Position numbers and translations under genes: made by a program. Positions 31,989 through 37,988 of a stretch of DNA of 37,988 nucleotides are shown piece after piece. The stretch is from assembly GCA_002422545.1 (NCBI GenBank), contig DIWF01000011.1, positions 270 to 38,257 on the forward strand, in the 5' to 3' direction. The notes beneath the pieces were generated by a model. It searched no databases, had not been told where the DNA came from, and saw nothing but the letters and a program-made list of their open reading frames with translations. Position 1 is the stretch's first letter. Every line of letters begins with the position of its first letter. The stretch comes from Firmicutes bacterium UBA6113. GTDB lineage: Bacteria > Bacillota > Clostridia > Tissierellales > Sedimentibacteraceae.

Positions 31989-32718
31989 CATATTAATATG
32001 TGATGACGAGCCAACAATCAGAAATGGACTTAAACATCTCATTGAATCAAGCAGCATGAAGCTTAAGGTTGCCGGAACTGCATCAAATGGATTTGAAGCG
32101 TTCAGGCTGATAAAGGAAATAAAGCCTGAGGTGGTTTTAATTGACATAAACATGCCGGGACTTACAGGTCTTGAGGTTATGCGTGAGGTGTCAGTTCATG
32201 CCCCATTTACAAAATTCATAATTATTTCCGGCTATGATGAATTTCAATATGCACAGCAGGCAATTCAGCTCAAAGCATTTGATTATCTACTTAAGCCAAT
32301 TGACAAGAAAAATTTATTTGTTGTAATAGAAAAAGCATGTAATTGTGCATGGAAGGAAAAAAAGGCCTGGGCAGATTATCCCTCAGCTGAAAATTCTAAC
32401 ATAGCAGATGAAACAATTGACTATATATATAAGAATTACAGAGACAGTGAACTGTCTTTATCCAATATTTCAAAAGACCTTCACGTGAGCGAGTCCTATC
32501 TCACAAGAATAATAAAAAAGAAAACAAACATGAGTTTTTCTGAATTTCTCACAAAGCTTAGGATGGAGGAAGCAATATCGCTAATTCTTTCAGACTCATC
32601 CATATCAAGCCTGAGCGTATCGGAGAAAACAGGATACAAGAGCCAGCATTATTTCTGCAAGGTTTTTAAACTATATACTGGAATGACTCCAACTGAATAC
32701 AGAAAAAAACATATGTAA
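31981..32718 (+). CDS. Response regulator, YesN type with AraC-family DNA-binding domain
   Basis: A 245-residue regulator. The receiver has ICDDEPTIRNGL at the N-terminus, phosphoacceptor Asp55 in VVLIDINMPGLTG, and the conserved lysine in DYLLKPIDK. Residues 140-245 form two helix-turn-helices (SLSNISKDLHVSESYLTRII and KTGYKSQHYFCKVFKLYTG). The ATG at 31981 follows GAGGAGG (ending 31970) with normal spacing; the ATG at 31972 touches the site. It is translated with the kinase and likely controls the divergent flavoprotein gene. Confidence 0.92.
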   Translation: MYDILICDDEPTIRNGLKHLIESSSMKLKVAGTASNGFEAFRLIKEIKPEVVLIDINMPGLTGLEVMREVSVHAPFTKFIIISGYDEFQYAQQAIQLKAFDYLLKPIDKKNLFVVIEKACNCAWKEKKAWADYPSAENSNIADETIDYIYKNYRDSELSLSNISKDLHVSESYLTRIIKKKTNMSFSEFLTKLRMEEAISLILSDSSISSLSVSEKTGYKSQHYFCKVFKLYTGMTPTEYRKKHM

Positions 32719-32730
32719 CAATAAATTTTG

Positions 32731-32759
32731 TTGCATTAAATACTTTCATGCTTTATAAT
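32731..32759 (+). promoter_or_regulatory. Promoter of the tetR-ABC exporter operon
   Basis: TTGCAT (32731-32736), 17-bp spacer and perfect TATAAT (32754-32759). Confidence 0.8.
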
Positions 32760-32782
32760 GACTATAAATATAAAAATAGTCA
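32759..32782 (+). promoter_or_regulatory. Putative TetR-family operator
   Basis: TGACTAT-N10-ATAGTCA, a perfect 7-bp inverted repeat (32759-32765/32776-32782) beginning at the last base of the -10 element and covering the expected start site. It is ideally placed for autorepression by the TetR protein encoded 20 bp downstream. Confidence 0.7.
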
Positions 32783-32801
32783 AATAGTATAAGGAGCAAA
32801 G

Positions 32802-33395
32802 ATGCCAAAGTCATATTCTTCCCAAGAAAAGGAATATATTTTAAAAAGGTTAAAAGAGGAGGCATATCTGTGCCTTAATTTGTACGGGGTAAAAAAAACC
32901 ACAGTGGATGAACTGGTAAAACGCGTAAATATACCGAAAGGCACATTTTATTTGTTTTATGATTCAAAAGAACTACTGCTTTTTGATGTTATAAATGATT
33001 TGCACGATGAAATTCAAAAACATTTCCTAAAAGAAGCAAATCTCATAAAAGGAAAAATAACTTCACAAAATCTTACAAGTCTTCTTTTTAAAATATATAA
33101 GAAGGTAGACGATACATTTCTTTTGAAAATAATGACAAACGGAGAATTGGAGCTCTTGATGCGAAAGCTACCAAATGAAATTGTGGAGAAGCACCTTAGT
33201 GACGATTATGCAATGATGGAAAAGTTCATGGAATTAATTCCTCATGTAAAAGAAAAAAACATGCAATATTTCAGCGGTGCAATGAGGGGGATATTTCTTA
33301 CCATGCTTCACAAAAGGGAAATAGGGGAGGAAGTTTTTGACGGTTCCTTGAAATTGATGATTAATGGTTTGGTAATTCAGTTGATGGAGGAATAA
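32802..33395 (+). CDS. TetR-family transcriptional regulator
   Basis: A 197-residue regulator with an N-terminal HTH: YGVKKTTVDELVKRVNIPKG followed by TFYLFYDSKELLLFDVI, the usual TetR helix 3-4 pattern. The C-terminal ligand domain is not recognisable. AAGGAG precedes the ATG. It is separated by one base from the ABC ATPase gene, so it is the first gene of the operon it probably represses. Confidence 0.9.
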   Translation: MPKSYSSQEKEYILKRLKEEAYLCLNLYGVKKTTVDELVKRVNIPKGTFYLFYDSKELLLFDVINDLHDEIQKHFLKEANLIKGKITSQNLTSLLFKIYKKVDDTFLLKIMTNGELELLMRKLPNEIVEKHLSDDYAMMEKFMELIPHVKEKNMQYFSGAMRGIFLTMLHKREIGEEVFDGSLKLMINGLVIQLMEE

Positions 33396-33396
33396 T

Positions 33397-34242
33397 ATGA
33401 TTCAGGTTGTTGATTTGTCATTTAGCTACACTAGGAACAAATTCCTGGAAAACATAGGCTTTGAAGTTTCAGAAGGAGAAATATTCGGATTTCTTGGTCC
33501 ATCAGGGGCAGGAAAAAGCACGCTGCAAAAAATTCTCACAGGCTTGATTAAGACGTATAAGGGTCAATCAATTGTTAAGGGTATTGAAAGCAAGCACTTC
33601 AACAATGATTTCTATGAAAATATAGGAGTGGACTTTGAGTTTCCAAGTCTTTATGAAAAGCTGACAGGAAGAGAGAACCTTGAGTTCTTTGGTTCATTGT
33701 ATTCAAAAAAACTGCGAAATATTGATGAATTGCTGGAAATGGTGGGGCTTAAGAACGATGAGGACAAAAAGGTTTCAGAATATTCCAAAGGCATGAAGTC
33801 AAGGCTTAATTTTATAAAGGCTTTGCTGCACAATCCAGACATTTTGTTTCTTGATGAACCTACAAGCGGCTTAGACCCCAACAGCAGCAGAGACATGAAA
33901 AATATAATACTCCAGGAAAAGAAAAACGGAAAGACAATTATACTTACAACGCACAACATGACAGATGCTGCTGAGCTCTGCGACAGGGTGGCATTCATTG
34001 TGGACGGAAATATCAAGGCTTTGGATACACCCCATAATCTGATTATGTCAAAAGGGGCATCTAAAATCAAGTACACTTATTTGGACGGAACTGAAAAAAC
34101 AGGTGAATGCCTGCTCAGCCTCACATCTCATGATAAAAAGCTCCAAGAGCTTATTGAAAGCAACAGGGTTTTATCAATACACAGCAGCGAACCCACATTA
34201 AATGATATTTTTATGGAAGTGACGGGGAGAGTGCTTCAATGA
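33397..34242 (+). CDS. ABC transporter ATP-binding protein (drug exporter type)
   Basis: A 281-residue ATPase of the CcmA/multidrug exporter class. Walker A is GPSGAGKST, the signature is VSEYSKGMKSRLNFIKAL and Walker B is ILFLDEPTSGLDP, with the H-loop in LTTHNMTDA. The C-terminal part ends in LNDIFMEVTGR, typical of this class. Its stop overlaps the first permease gene by four bases. Confidence 0.92.
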   Translation: MIQVVDLSFSYTRNKFLENIGFEVSEGEIFGFLGPSGAGKSTLQKILTGLIKTYKGQSIVKGIESKHFNNDFYENIGVDFEFPSLYEKLTGRENLEFFGSLYSKKLRNIDELLEMVGLKNDEDKKVSEYSKGMKSRLNFIKALLHNPDILFLDEPTSGLDPNSSRDMKNIILQEKKNGKTIILTTHNMTDAAELCDRVAFIVDGNIKALDTPHNLIMSKGASKIKYTYLDGTEKTGECLLSLTSHDKKLQELIESNRVLSIHSSEPTLNDIFMEVTGRVLQ

Positions 34243-34922
34243 GGATTATAAATTTAATAAAGGGAGATATAAGGTTCCAGTTTAAATATGGGTTTTATTT
34301 TGTTTATGCAGTATTCACTGCTGTCTACATATCATTAATTTTTGTCATGCCTCAATCGTGGCGAGAAAGGGCTGCAGCCATAATGATTTTTTCAGATCCT
34401 GCAGCAATGGGAATTTTCTTTATGGGAGCCATCGTGCTGCTTGAAAAAAGCGAAAGGGTATTGAACTCCATTGCCGTATCCCCTGTAAAAACAGGTGAAT
34501 ATATATTGTCAAAAGTGGTATCTCTTTTGTTTATATCGGTTGTTGTAGGAATAGCAATTACATTGCCGGCAGGCACAAAAAATTTATATGCTTCTGTTAT
34601 AGGAACAGCCTTTGGTTCAGCATTTTTCACACTGTGTGGACTAATTGTTGCAGCTAATATATCAAGTCTCAATCAATTTCTGACAACTGCCGTTCCAATA
34701 GAAATAATCAGTTTTTTACCGCCCATAATGTACTTGTTCGGTTATGACAACATGTTCATGCTCATTCACCCGGGCTGCATCATAATCAGTCTTATAAGCG
34801 GGAACAGCAAACATCTGTTTTTGCTTTTAGCCATATTATGCATGTGGCTTGTGGCATTGTACAAAGTGGCTCATAAGTATATTCAAAATATGTTTCAAAA
34901 TGCGGGAGGTGTAAATCTGTGA
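34239..34922 (+). CDS. ABC transporter permease, first subunit
   Basis: A 227-residue membrane protein with about six helices, starting with a short cytosolic segment (MRIINLIKGDIRFQFKYG) typical of ABC-2 permeases annotated as fluoroquinolone exporter-like. Motifs GEYILSKVVSLLFISVVVG and TFFTLCGLIVAANISS-like segments support ABC-2. The exported compound is unknown. It overlaps both neighbours by four bases. Confidence 0.85.
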   Translation: MRIINLIKGDIRFQFKYGFYFVYAVFTAVYISLIFVMPQSWRERAAAIMIFSDPAAMGIFFMGAIVLLEKSERVLNSIAVSPVKTGEYILSKVVSLLFISVVVGIAITLPAGTKNLYASVIGTAFGSAFFTLCGLIVAANISSLNQFLTTAVPIEIISFLPPIMYLFGYDNMFMLIHPGCIIISLISGNSKHLFLLLAILCMWLVALYKVAHKYIQNMFQNAGGVNL

Positions 34923-35647
34923 CACATTGGAAATATAAGAGACTGTCGATTTCATTCATGCAGTACATAAATCAAATAGCAAGAGATGCCATGCTTTTTC
35001 TTTCTTGTCTGGCACCGGTTCTATATGGACTGTTCATCAAGTTTGGAATCCCCGTTGCTGAAAAGTTTCTGACTGGATATTATAGCCGGAAAGAAGTATT
35101 AGTTCCATATTTTCTTATATTTGATTTGTTTCTTGTTGTATTGACTCCCATGATGTTCAGCTTTGCATCTTCTATGGTTATTCTGGGAGAAATTGATGAC
35201 GGCATCACAAAATACATGTCAGTAACGCCTCTTGGTAGGGGAGGATACTTGATTTCAAGATTGATTCTTCCTTTGACATTTTCATTTGTGGTATCAATAA
35301 TTGTGATGAATGTATTTTCATTGACCATAAATTCATTTGAAATTATAATAGCGCTGTCTTTTTTATCGTCAGTGCTTGGTTTCATGACTACTATGATGGT
35401 GGTTTCTCTATCGGCGAACAAGGTGGAAGGAATGGCGATTACAAAGATGTCGGGGATTTCAATGATAGGTATTATATTGCCGTTTTTTGTTCTAACAAGA
35501 ATACAATACCTGGCAATTTTGCTGCCGTCCTTTTGGATGGCAAAGTTTGCACTGGAAGGTAAAATCACATACTTGATTTTATGTGTAATGGTTTCAGCAG
35601 GATGGATATTGTTGCTGCTAAGGAAATTCATGAAGAAAACTATGTAG
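34919..35647 (+). CDS. ABC transporter permease, second subunit
   Basis: A 242-residue membrane protein with about six helices, a paralogous partner of the previous subunit. EIDDGITKYMSVTPLGRGGYL is the ABC-2 coupling segment. The GTG start at 34919 overlaps the upstream stop and has GGGAGGT at 34904-34910. With the ATPase it would form an ATPase-permease-permease exporter. Confidence 0.87.
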   Translation: MTHWKYKRLSISFMQYINQIARDAMLFLSCLAPVLYGLFIKFGIPVAEKFLTGYYSRKEVLVPYFLIFDLFLVVLTPMMFSFASSMVILGEIDDGITKYMSVTPLGRGGYLISRLILPLTFSFVVSIIVMNVFSLTINSFEIIIALSFLSSVLGFMTTMMVVSLSANKVEGMAITKMSGISMIGIILPFFVLTRIQYLAILLPSFWMAKFALEGKITYLILCVMVSAGWILLLLRKFMKKTM

Positions 35648-35648
35648 A

Positions 35649-35682
35649 GAGGGCCTGGTTCCCTCCCGTTCATCTATTTTTT
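35649..35682. terminator. Weak hairpin between the exporter operon and the converging small gene
   Basis: GAGGG-CCTGGTT-CCCTC (35649-35665). The T tract lies some 12 bases further on, so termination strength is uncertain. Confidence 0.4.
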
Positions 35683-35859
35683 TTCTCTTATCCAACATTT
35701 GTCTTCAAAGCACTCCAAAGCTTCTCTGGGGTTGTTGAATTGAATGTATTTTGAGTATATTATATCAGAATCATTTTTTCTTTCGAGCTTTATTACATTG
35801 CTTCCTTTTGTGAAGTAATAATAATCAATATAATTAGGATATTCAATATTTTTTACCAT
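35674..35859 (-). CDS. Orphan small protein (61 aa)
   Basis: I do not recognise it. On the minus strand AAGGAGG stands five bases before the ATG at 35859, a strong reason to accept the gene. The product is soluble and rich in Tyr, Asn and Lys (YPNYIDYYYFTKGSNVIKLE), with two cysteines near the C-terminus (ALECFEDKCWIREKK). The frame continues upstream to 35931 but without a ribosome site. No family or function can be given. Confidence 0.6.
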   Translation of the reverse strand: MVKNIEYPNYIDYYYFTKGSNVIKLERKNDSDIIYSKYIQFNNPREALECFEDKCWIREKK

Positions 35860-35920
35860 AACTTCCTCCTTAACAACATAAGCATACCATACTTCGCTTA
35901 AATACATCTTAAAAATTAAT

Positions 35921-35930
35921 TGCAGCTGCA
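35921..35930. promoter_or_regulatory. Palindrome TGCAGCTGCA upstream of the orphan gene
   Basis: A perfect 10-bp palindrome with near-symmetric TTAAT/TTAA flanks, about 62 bp upstream of the 61-aa gene; possible operator. Confidence 0.3.
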
Positions 35931-36018
35931 TTAAAAATAAAAAAAGTCGAGTTGCGACAAATCATGGCCTTGATAGACAAGAAATCGTTGAAATAATAGG
36001 GACTACATCAATTTTATA

Positions 36019-36047
36019 TTGACTTTTATGTCAATAAATAATATAGT
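36019..36047 (+). promoter_or_regulatory. Promoter of the FMN-binding protein-flavodoxin operon, with TTGAC-N6-GTCAA palindrome
   Basis: TTGACT (36019-36024), 17-bp spacer and TATAGT (36042-36047). TTGAC (36019-36023) and GTCAA (36031-36035) form an inverted repeat over the -35 element with the 5-6-5 geometry of CRP/FNR-family sites, although it matches neither the E. coli FNR nor CRP consensus. Confidence 0.6.
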
Positions 36048-36090
36048 GAAAATGTTACCACTAATAAAATATTATGAGGCGGGTTAAATC

Positions 36091-36489
36091 ATGAAGATGA
36101 AAAAAGTGATTCTAGTTGTTATGATTTTTGCAGCAGTTGTAATTGTGGCAGGAGCCATAGTTATATCAAATTTAGAAAAGAATCTTGATGAATTGACAAC
36201 CATGGAAATAAAAGATGTGGACTTATCTAAAGTAAAGGATGGCACTTTCACCGGTTATTACCAGGTGTTGCCCGTTGATGCAAAGGTAGAAGTTACTGTT
36301 GAAAACCACGTGATTAAAAACATAAGGCTTGTGGAGCATGGCAACGGAAAGGGTCAGGCTGCAGAAGTAATACCACAGATGGTAGTTGAAGCACAAAGCC
36401 TTGAAGTTGACTCGGTATCAGGAGCTACCTATAGCAGCAGAGTTATTTTAAAAGCAATAGAAAAAGCACTTATTGAAGGATTAAACTAG
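36091..36489 (+). CDS. Membrane-anchored FMN-binding domain protein
   Basis: A 132-residue protein: an N-terminal membrane helix (KVILVVMIFAAVVIVAGAIV) and one extracytoplasmic FMN_bind domain (about 48-132). The motif DSVSGATYSS matches the ApbE recognition pattern, so Thr113 would carry covalent FMN. Such proteins pass electrons at the outer face of the membrane. No ApbE or Rnf/Nqr gene is in the window. It is nine bases upstream of a flavodoxin gene in one operon. Confidence 0.87.
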   Translation: MKMKKVILVVMIFAAVVIVAGAIVISNLEKNLDELTTMEIKDVDLSKVKDGTFTGYYQVLPVDAKVEVTVENHVIKNIRLVEHGNGKGQAAEVIPQMVVEAQSLEVDSVSGATYSSRVILKAIEKALIEGLN

Positions 36490-36498
36490 GAGGCAGAA

Positions 36499-37035
36499 AT
36501 GGGTAATGTTGCAGTAATTTTTAAAACCAAGTATGGACACACAAAACAATATGCAGAATGGATTTCAGAAGAATTAAAATGTGATTTGTTTGAACAGTCA
36601 GAAATTTCAGCTGAAAAAATGCTTGAATACGACACGATTATTTACGGCGGAGGGCTTTATGCCAGCGGAATACTGGGAATTGAACTTATTACGAAAAACT
36701 TCAGCAGCCTAAATAACAAGAATATTGTTGTTTTCACAGTTGGACTGGCGGACCCGGATATCAAGTCACAGTTTGAGCCTATAATCAATAAGAATTTTAC
36801 AGATGAAATGCAAAAGTACATAAATATTTTTCATCTGCGGGGAGGAATAAACTACAAGGAGCTAGGAATTGTTCACAAGGCAATGATGGCAGCTCTTAAA
36901 TCCTTAGTTAAAAATAAAAAAGGTGAACTGACGGACGAAGACAGACAGATGCTTGAAACATACGGGCAACAGATTGAATTTACTGATAAGGGAACAATAG
37001 AACCTCTGATATCCTTTGTACGGTCATTAAACTAA
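36499..37035 (+). CDS. Flavodoxin domain protein
   Basis: A 178-residue cytosolic flavoprotein. The N-terminus VAVIFKTKYGHTKQYAEWIS is the FMN phosphate loop of flavodoxins, and YDTIIYGGGLYASGILGIE is the second loop. Length and C-terminal FHLRGGINYKELGIVHKAMM resemble the flavodoxin-like proteins related to menaquinone-dependent protoporphyrinogen oxidase (HemG), though a haem role is not supported here. TAGGAGG precedes the ATG. A strong terminator follows. Confidence 0.87.
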   Translation: MGNVAVIFKTKYGHTKQYAEWISEELKCDLFEQSEISAEKMLEYDTIIYGGGLYASGILGIELITKNFSSLNNKNIVVFTVGLADPDIKSQFEPIINKNFTDEMQKYINIFHLRGGINYKELGIVHKAMMAALKSLVKNKKGELTDEDRQMLETYGQQIEFTDKGTIEPLISFVRSLN

Positions 37036-37055
37036 AATTAAACTGACATTAACCT

Positions 37056-37078
37056 AACCACCCACGAGGTGGTTTTTT
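37056..37078 (+). terminator. Terminator of the flavodoxin operon
   Basis: AACCACC-CACGA-GGTGGTT followed by further Ts. Confidence 0.9.
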
Positions 37079-37115
37079 CATTGCGTATAATCTTACGTTC
37101 ATCCAATAATTGCCA

Positions 37116-37141
37116 TGAAACATTTATATACATCATGCGTC
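37116..37141 (+). promoter_or_regulatory. ECF-sigma-like promoter
   Basis: TGAAAC (37116-37121), exactly 16 bp, then CGTC (37138-37141). This matches the SigM/SigW-type extracytoplasmic function promoters of Firmicutes. No well-spaced SigA promoter is obvious before the gene at 37283. Confidence 0.6.
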
Positions 37142-37156
37142 TAAATAAGTGTAACA

Positions 37157-37192
37157 AGAAAGGAGGTTAATCCTTACATGGCCATGATGTAA
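37157..37192 (+). other. Possible leader mini-ORF with a near-perfect Shine-Dalgarno
   Basis: AGAAAGGAGGT (37157-37167), almost the full anti-16S complement, is followed 11 bases after the GGAGG core by ATG GCC ATG ATG TAA, coding Met-Ala-Met-Met. AAGGA and TCCTT can pair and would hide the site. It may be a translated leader or simply a ribosome standby site for the gene 90 bp downstream. Confidence 0.35.
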
Positions 37193-37282
37193 AATTAAAC
37201 AAGATAAAAATTAAATTTAAACTGAGACAAGGCAAACTAAAAATAGATTAAAAATAAAAATTAAAATTAATGAGGTTATATG

Positions 37283-37891
37283 ATGAATAAAAATATTATA
37301 AAAGTATTATCTTTAAGCACATGCCTTACAATGGCAACAATGACAGCAGCATTTGCCCAGACTCTGGAGCTTCCTCCTGAGTCGGTAAAAATTCAAATTA
37401 CATCAATAGATGAAGCTTTGTATGAAAAGCAGGCAGCTTTTGATAAAATATTGTTTGAAGAAAAACTAAAAGAAATTGAAGAAAAAGGCATTACAGTAAC
37501 TCACACTTATCCTGCAGACGGATATGTTGAAGTTGGAATAACACCTTTCAATGAAGAAAATCAGAAATACATCATCGAAATTCTTGGAAGCGACGAAGTA
37601 GAGGTTGTGGATGGAATTATGGCAGTAACTCTTACAGATGAACTTATGAGCACAACAAGTGTTACTGACGTAAAGACTGTTAGCGCGCCTGATGCCGCAA
37701 CAAGTGGTCCGGCTGAAGAAGATGCACCTGAAGCTCAGGTAGTAAGTGCTGCAGAAGCAACAGATACCAATGTAATCAGCGCTAAGGATGAAGTTAAGGA
37801 TGCAAAAGGTATTTCTCCTTTAGCTATTGGAGCAGGAGCAGTTGCACTCCTTGGAATAGGAGCGGTATTGTTCAAGAAGAAAACAGCGTAA
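37283..37891 (+). CDS. Secreted protein with C-terminal membrane anchor, unknown function
   Basis: A 202-residue exported protein: signal peptide MNKNIIKVLSLSTCLTMATM plus TAAFAQ (cleavage after AFA), a charged alpha/beta region (about 28-120) and a low-complexity acidic linker rich in Ala, Ser, Asp and Val (about 120-175). A C-terminal helix (LAIGAGAVALLGIGAVLF) with a KKK tail follows. The layout looks like a surface-anchored protein, but there is no LPXTG. The ATG at 37283 is seven bases after GAGG; the ATG at 37280 is an alternative. It lies behind an ECF-like promoter. Confidence 0.75.
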   Translation: MNKNIIKVLSLSTCLTMATMTAAFAQTLELPPESVKIQITSIDEALYEKQAAFDKILFEEKLKEIEEKGITVTHTYPADGYVEVGITPFNEENQKYIIEILGSDEVEVVDGIMAVTLTDELMSTTSVTDVKTVSAPDAATSGPAEEDAPEAQVVSAAEATDTNVISAKDEVKDAKGISPLAIGAGAVALLGIGAVLFKKKTA

Positions 37892-37960
37892 TATAAAGTA
37901 AAAACGGCAGTGAACTGCTGTCAGTTTGATACAAAGTAAATCAATGTAGGGGAGGACCTC

Positions 37961-37988
37961 GTGTCCAATGTCATTAAGTTAAGATATT
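37961..37988 (+). CDS. Start of a gene cut by the window end
   Basis: GGGGAGG (37949-37955) stands five bases before a GTG that opens a frame reading MSNVIKLRY to the end of the window. Too little is present to identify it. It lies 69 bp downstream of the secreted protein gene with no clear terminator between, so it may share its transcript. Confidence 0.55.

Noticed and set aside
35945..35960. Minus-strand terminator GTCG-CAACT-type hairpin with T-run
   Set aside because: The stem is only four to five base pairs and no minus-strand gene lies upstream of it.
35941..36003. Short Spo0E-like peptide frame (VELRQIMALIDKKSLK)
   Set aside because: It has no start codon with a ribosome site, is only about 24 codons long and is not supported by a second family motif in frame.
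37129..37191. TACATCATG/CATGATGTA as a 5'-UTR hairpin
   Set aside because: The left arm lies inside the ECF promoter spacer, so it would not be in the transcript if that promoter is used; kept only as a DNA-level observation.
37892..37925. Terminator after the secreted protein gene
   Set aside because: GCAGT-GA-ACTGC can pair but the loop is two bases and no T tract follows, so it is not called.

Overview
The window is about 38 kb of AT-rich DNA from a Gram-positive anaerobe. Strong AGGAGG-type ribosome binding sites, many TTGACA-N17-TATAAT promoters, dense intrinsic terminators, a Fur box of the Bacillus 7-1-7 form, YesM/YesN-type signalling and DUF2089 all fit Clostridia in the broad sense. 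The combination of arginine deiminase genes, ornithine aminotransferase, a branched-chain amino acid importer, tungsten-type aldehyde:ferredoxin oxidoreductase and a 2-hydroxyacyl-CoA dehydratase-type activator suggests an amino-acid-fermenting member near Sedimentibacter/Tissierellia. That placement is inference. No phage, insertion sequence with a transposase, tRNA or CRISPR array is visible.

Layout. 1-90 is the 3' part of a 5S rRNA. 438-5472 holds arginine catabolism: arcA, arcB, arcC, then rocD under its own promoter. 5511-9836 (minus) is a 1441-residue double acyl-CoA dehydratase activase. 10153-14627 is a complete five-gene branched-chain amino acid ABC transporter with an operator-like palindrome in its promoter. 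14786-15896 encodes a metallo-beta-lactamase-fold hydrolase and a PII-like protein, followed by an unusual array of hairpins (15919-16170). 16329-18725 is a Fur-controlled feoA-feoB-Cys-rich iron uptake operon, and 18843-19436 is an orphan with a duplicated domain. 19490-22316 (minus) is an ArsR-type regulator with a four-domain sulfur enzyme (CoA-disulfide reductase, rhodanese, TusA and DsrE in one chain). 22480-24761 carries repair and stress genes (msrA, family-4 uracil-DNA glycosylase, SRAP protein) and a lipoprotein.

24834-27527 (minus) is a tungsten/molybdenum module: a Moco/Tuco-family riboswitch, a MoaD-like protein, a 4x[4Fe-4S] ferredoxin and AOR. 27709-28322 is a DUF2089 protein with a small membrane protein. 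28367-32718 pairs a predicted flavinylated exported flavoprotein reductase with a divergent YesM/YesN two-component system. 32802-35647 is a TetR-regulated ABC exporter. 35674-35859 (minus) is a 61-residue orphan. 36091-37035 is a membrane-anchored FMN-binding protein plus a flavodoxin. 37283-37891 is a secreted, C-terminally anchored protein behind an ECF-sigma-like promoter, and a further gene starts at 37961 and runs off the end.

Together the genes describe amino-acid uptake and fermentation, iron and W/Mo supply for ferredoxin-linked redox enzymes, and cell-surface flavin redox. The least explained features are the hairpin array at 15919-16170 with relatives near 3871-3930, the structured 3' region of arcC, and the leader at 37116-37192.
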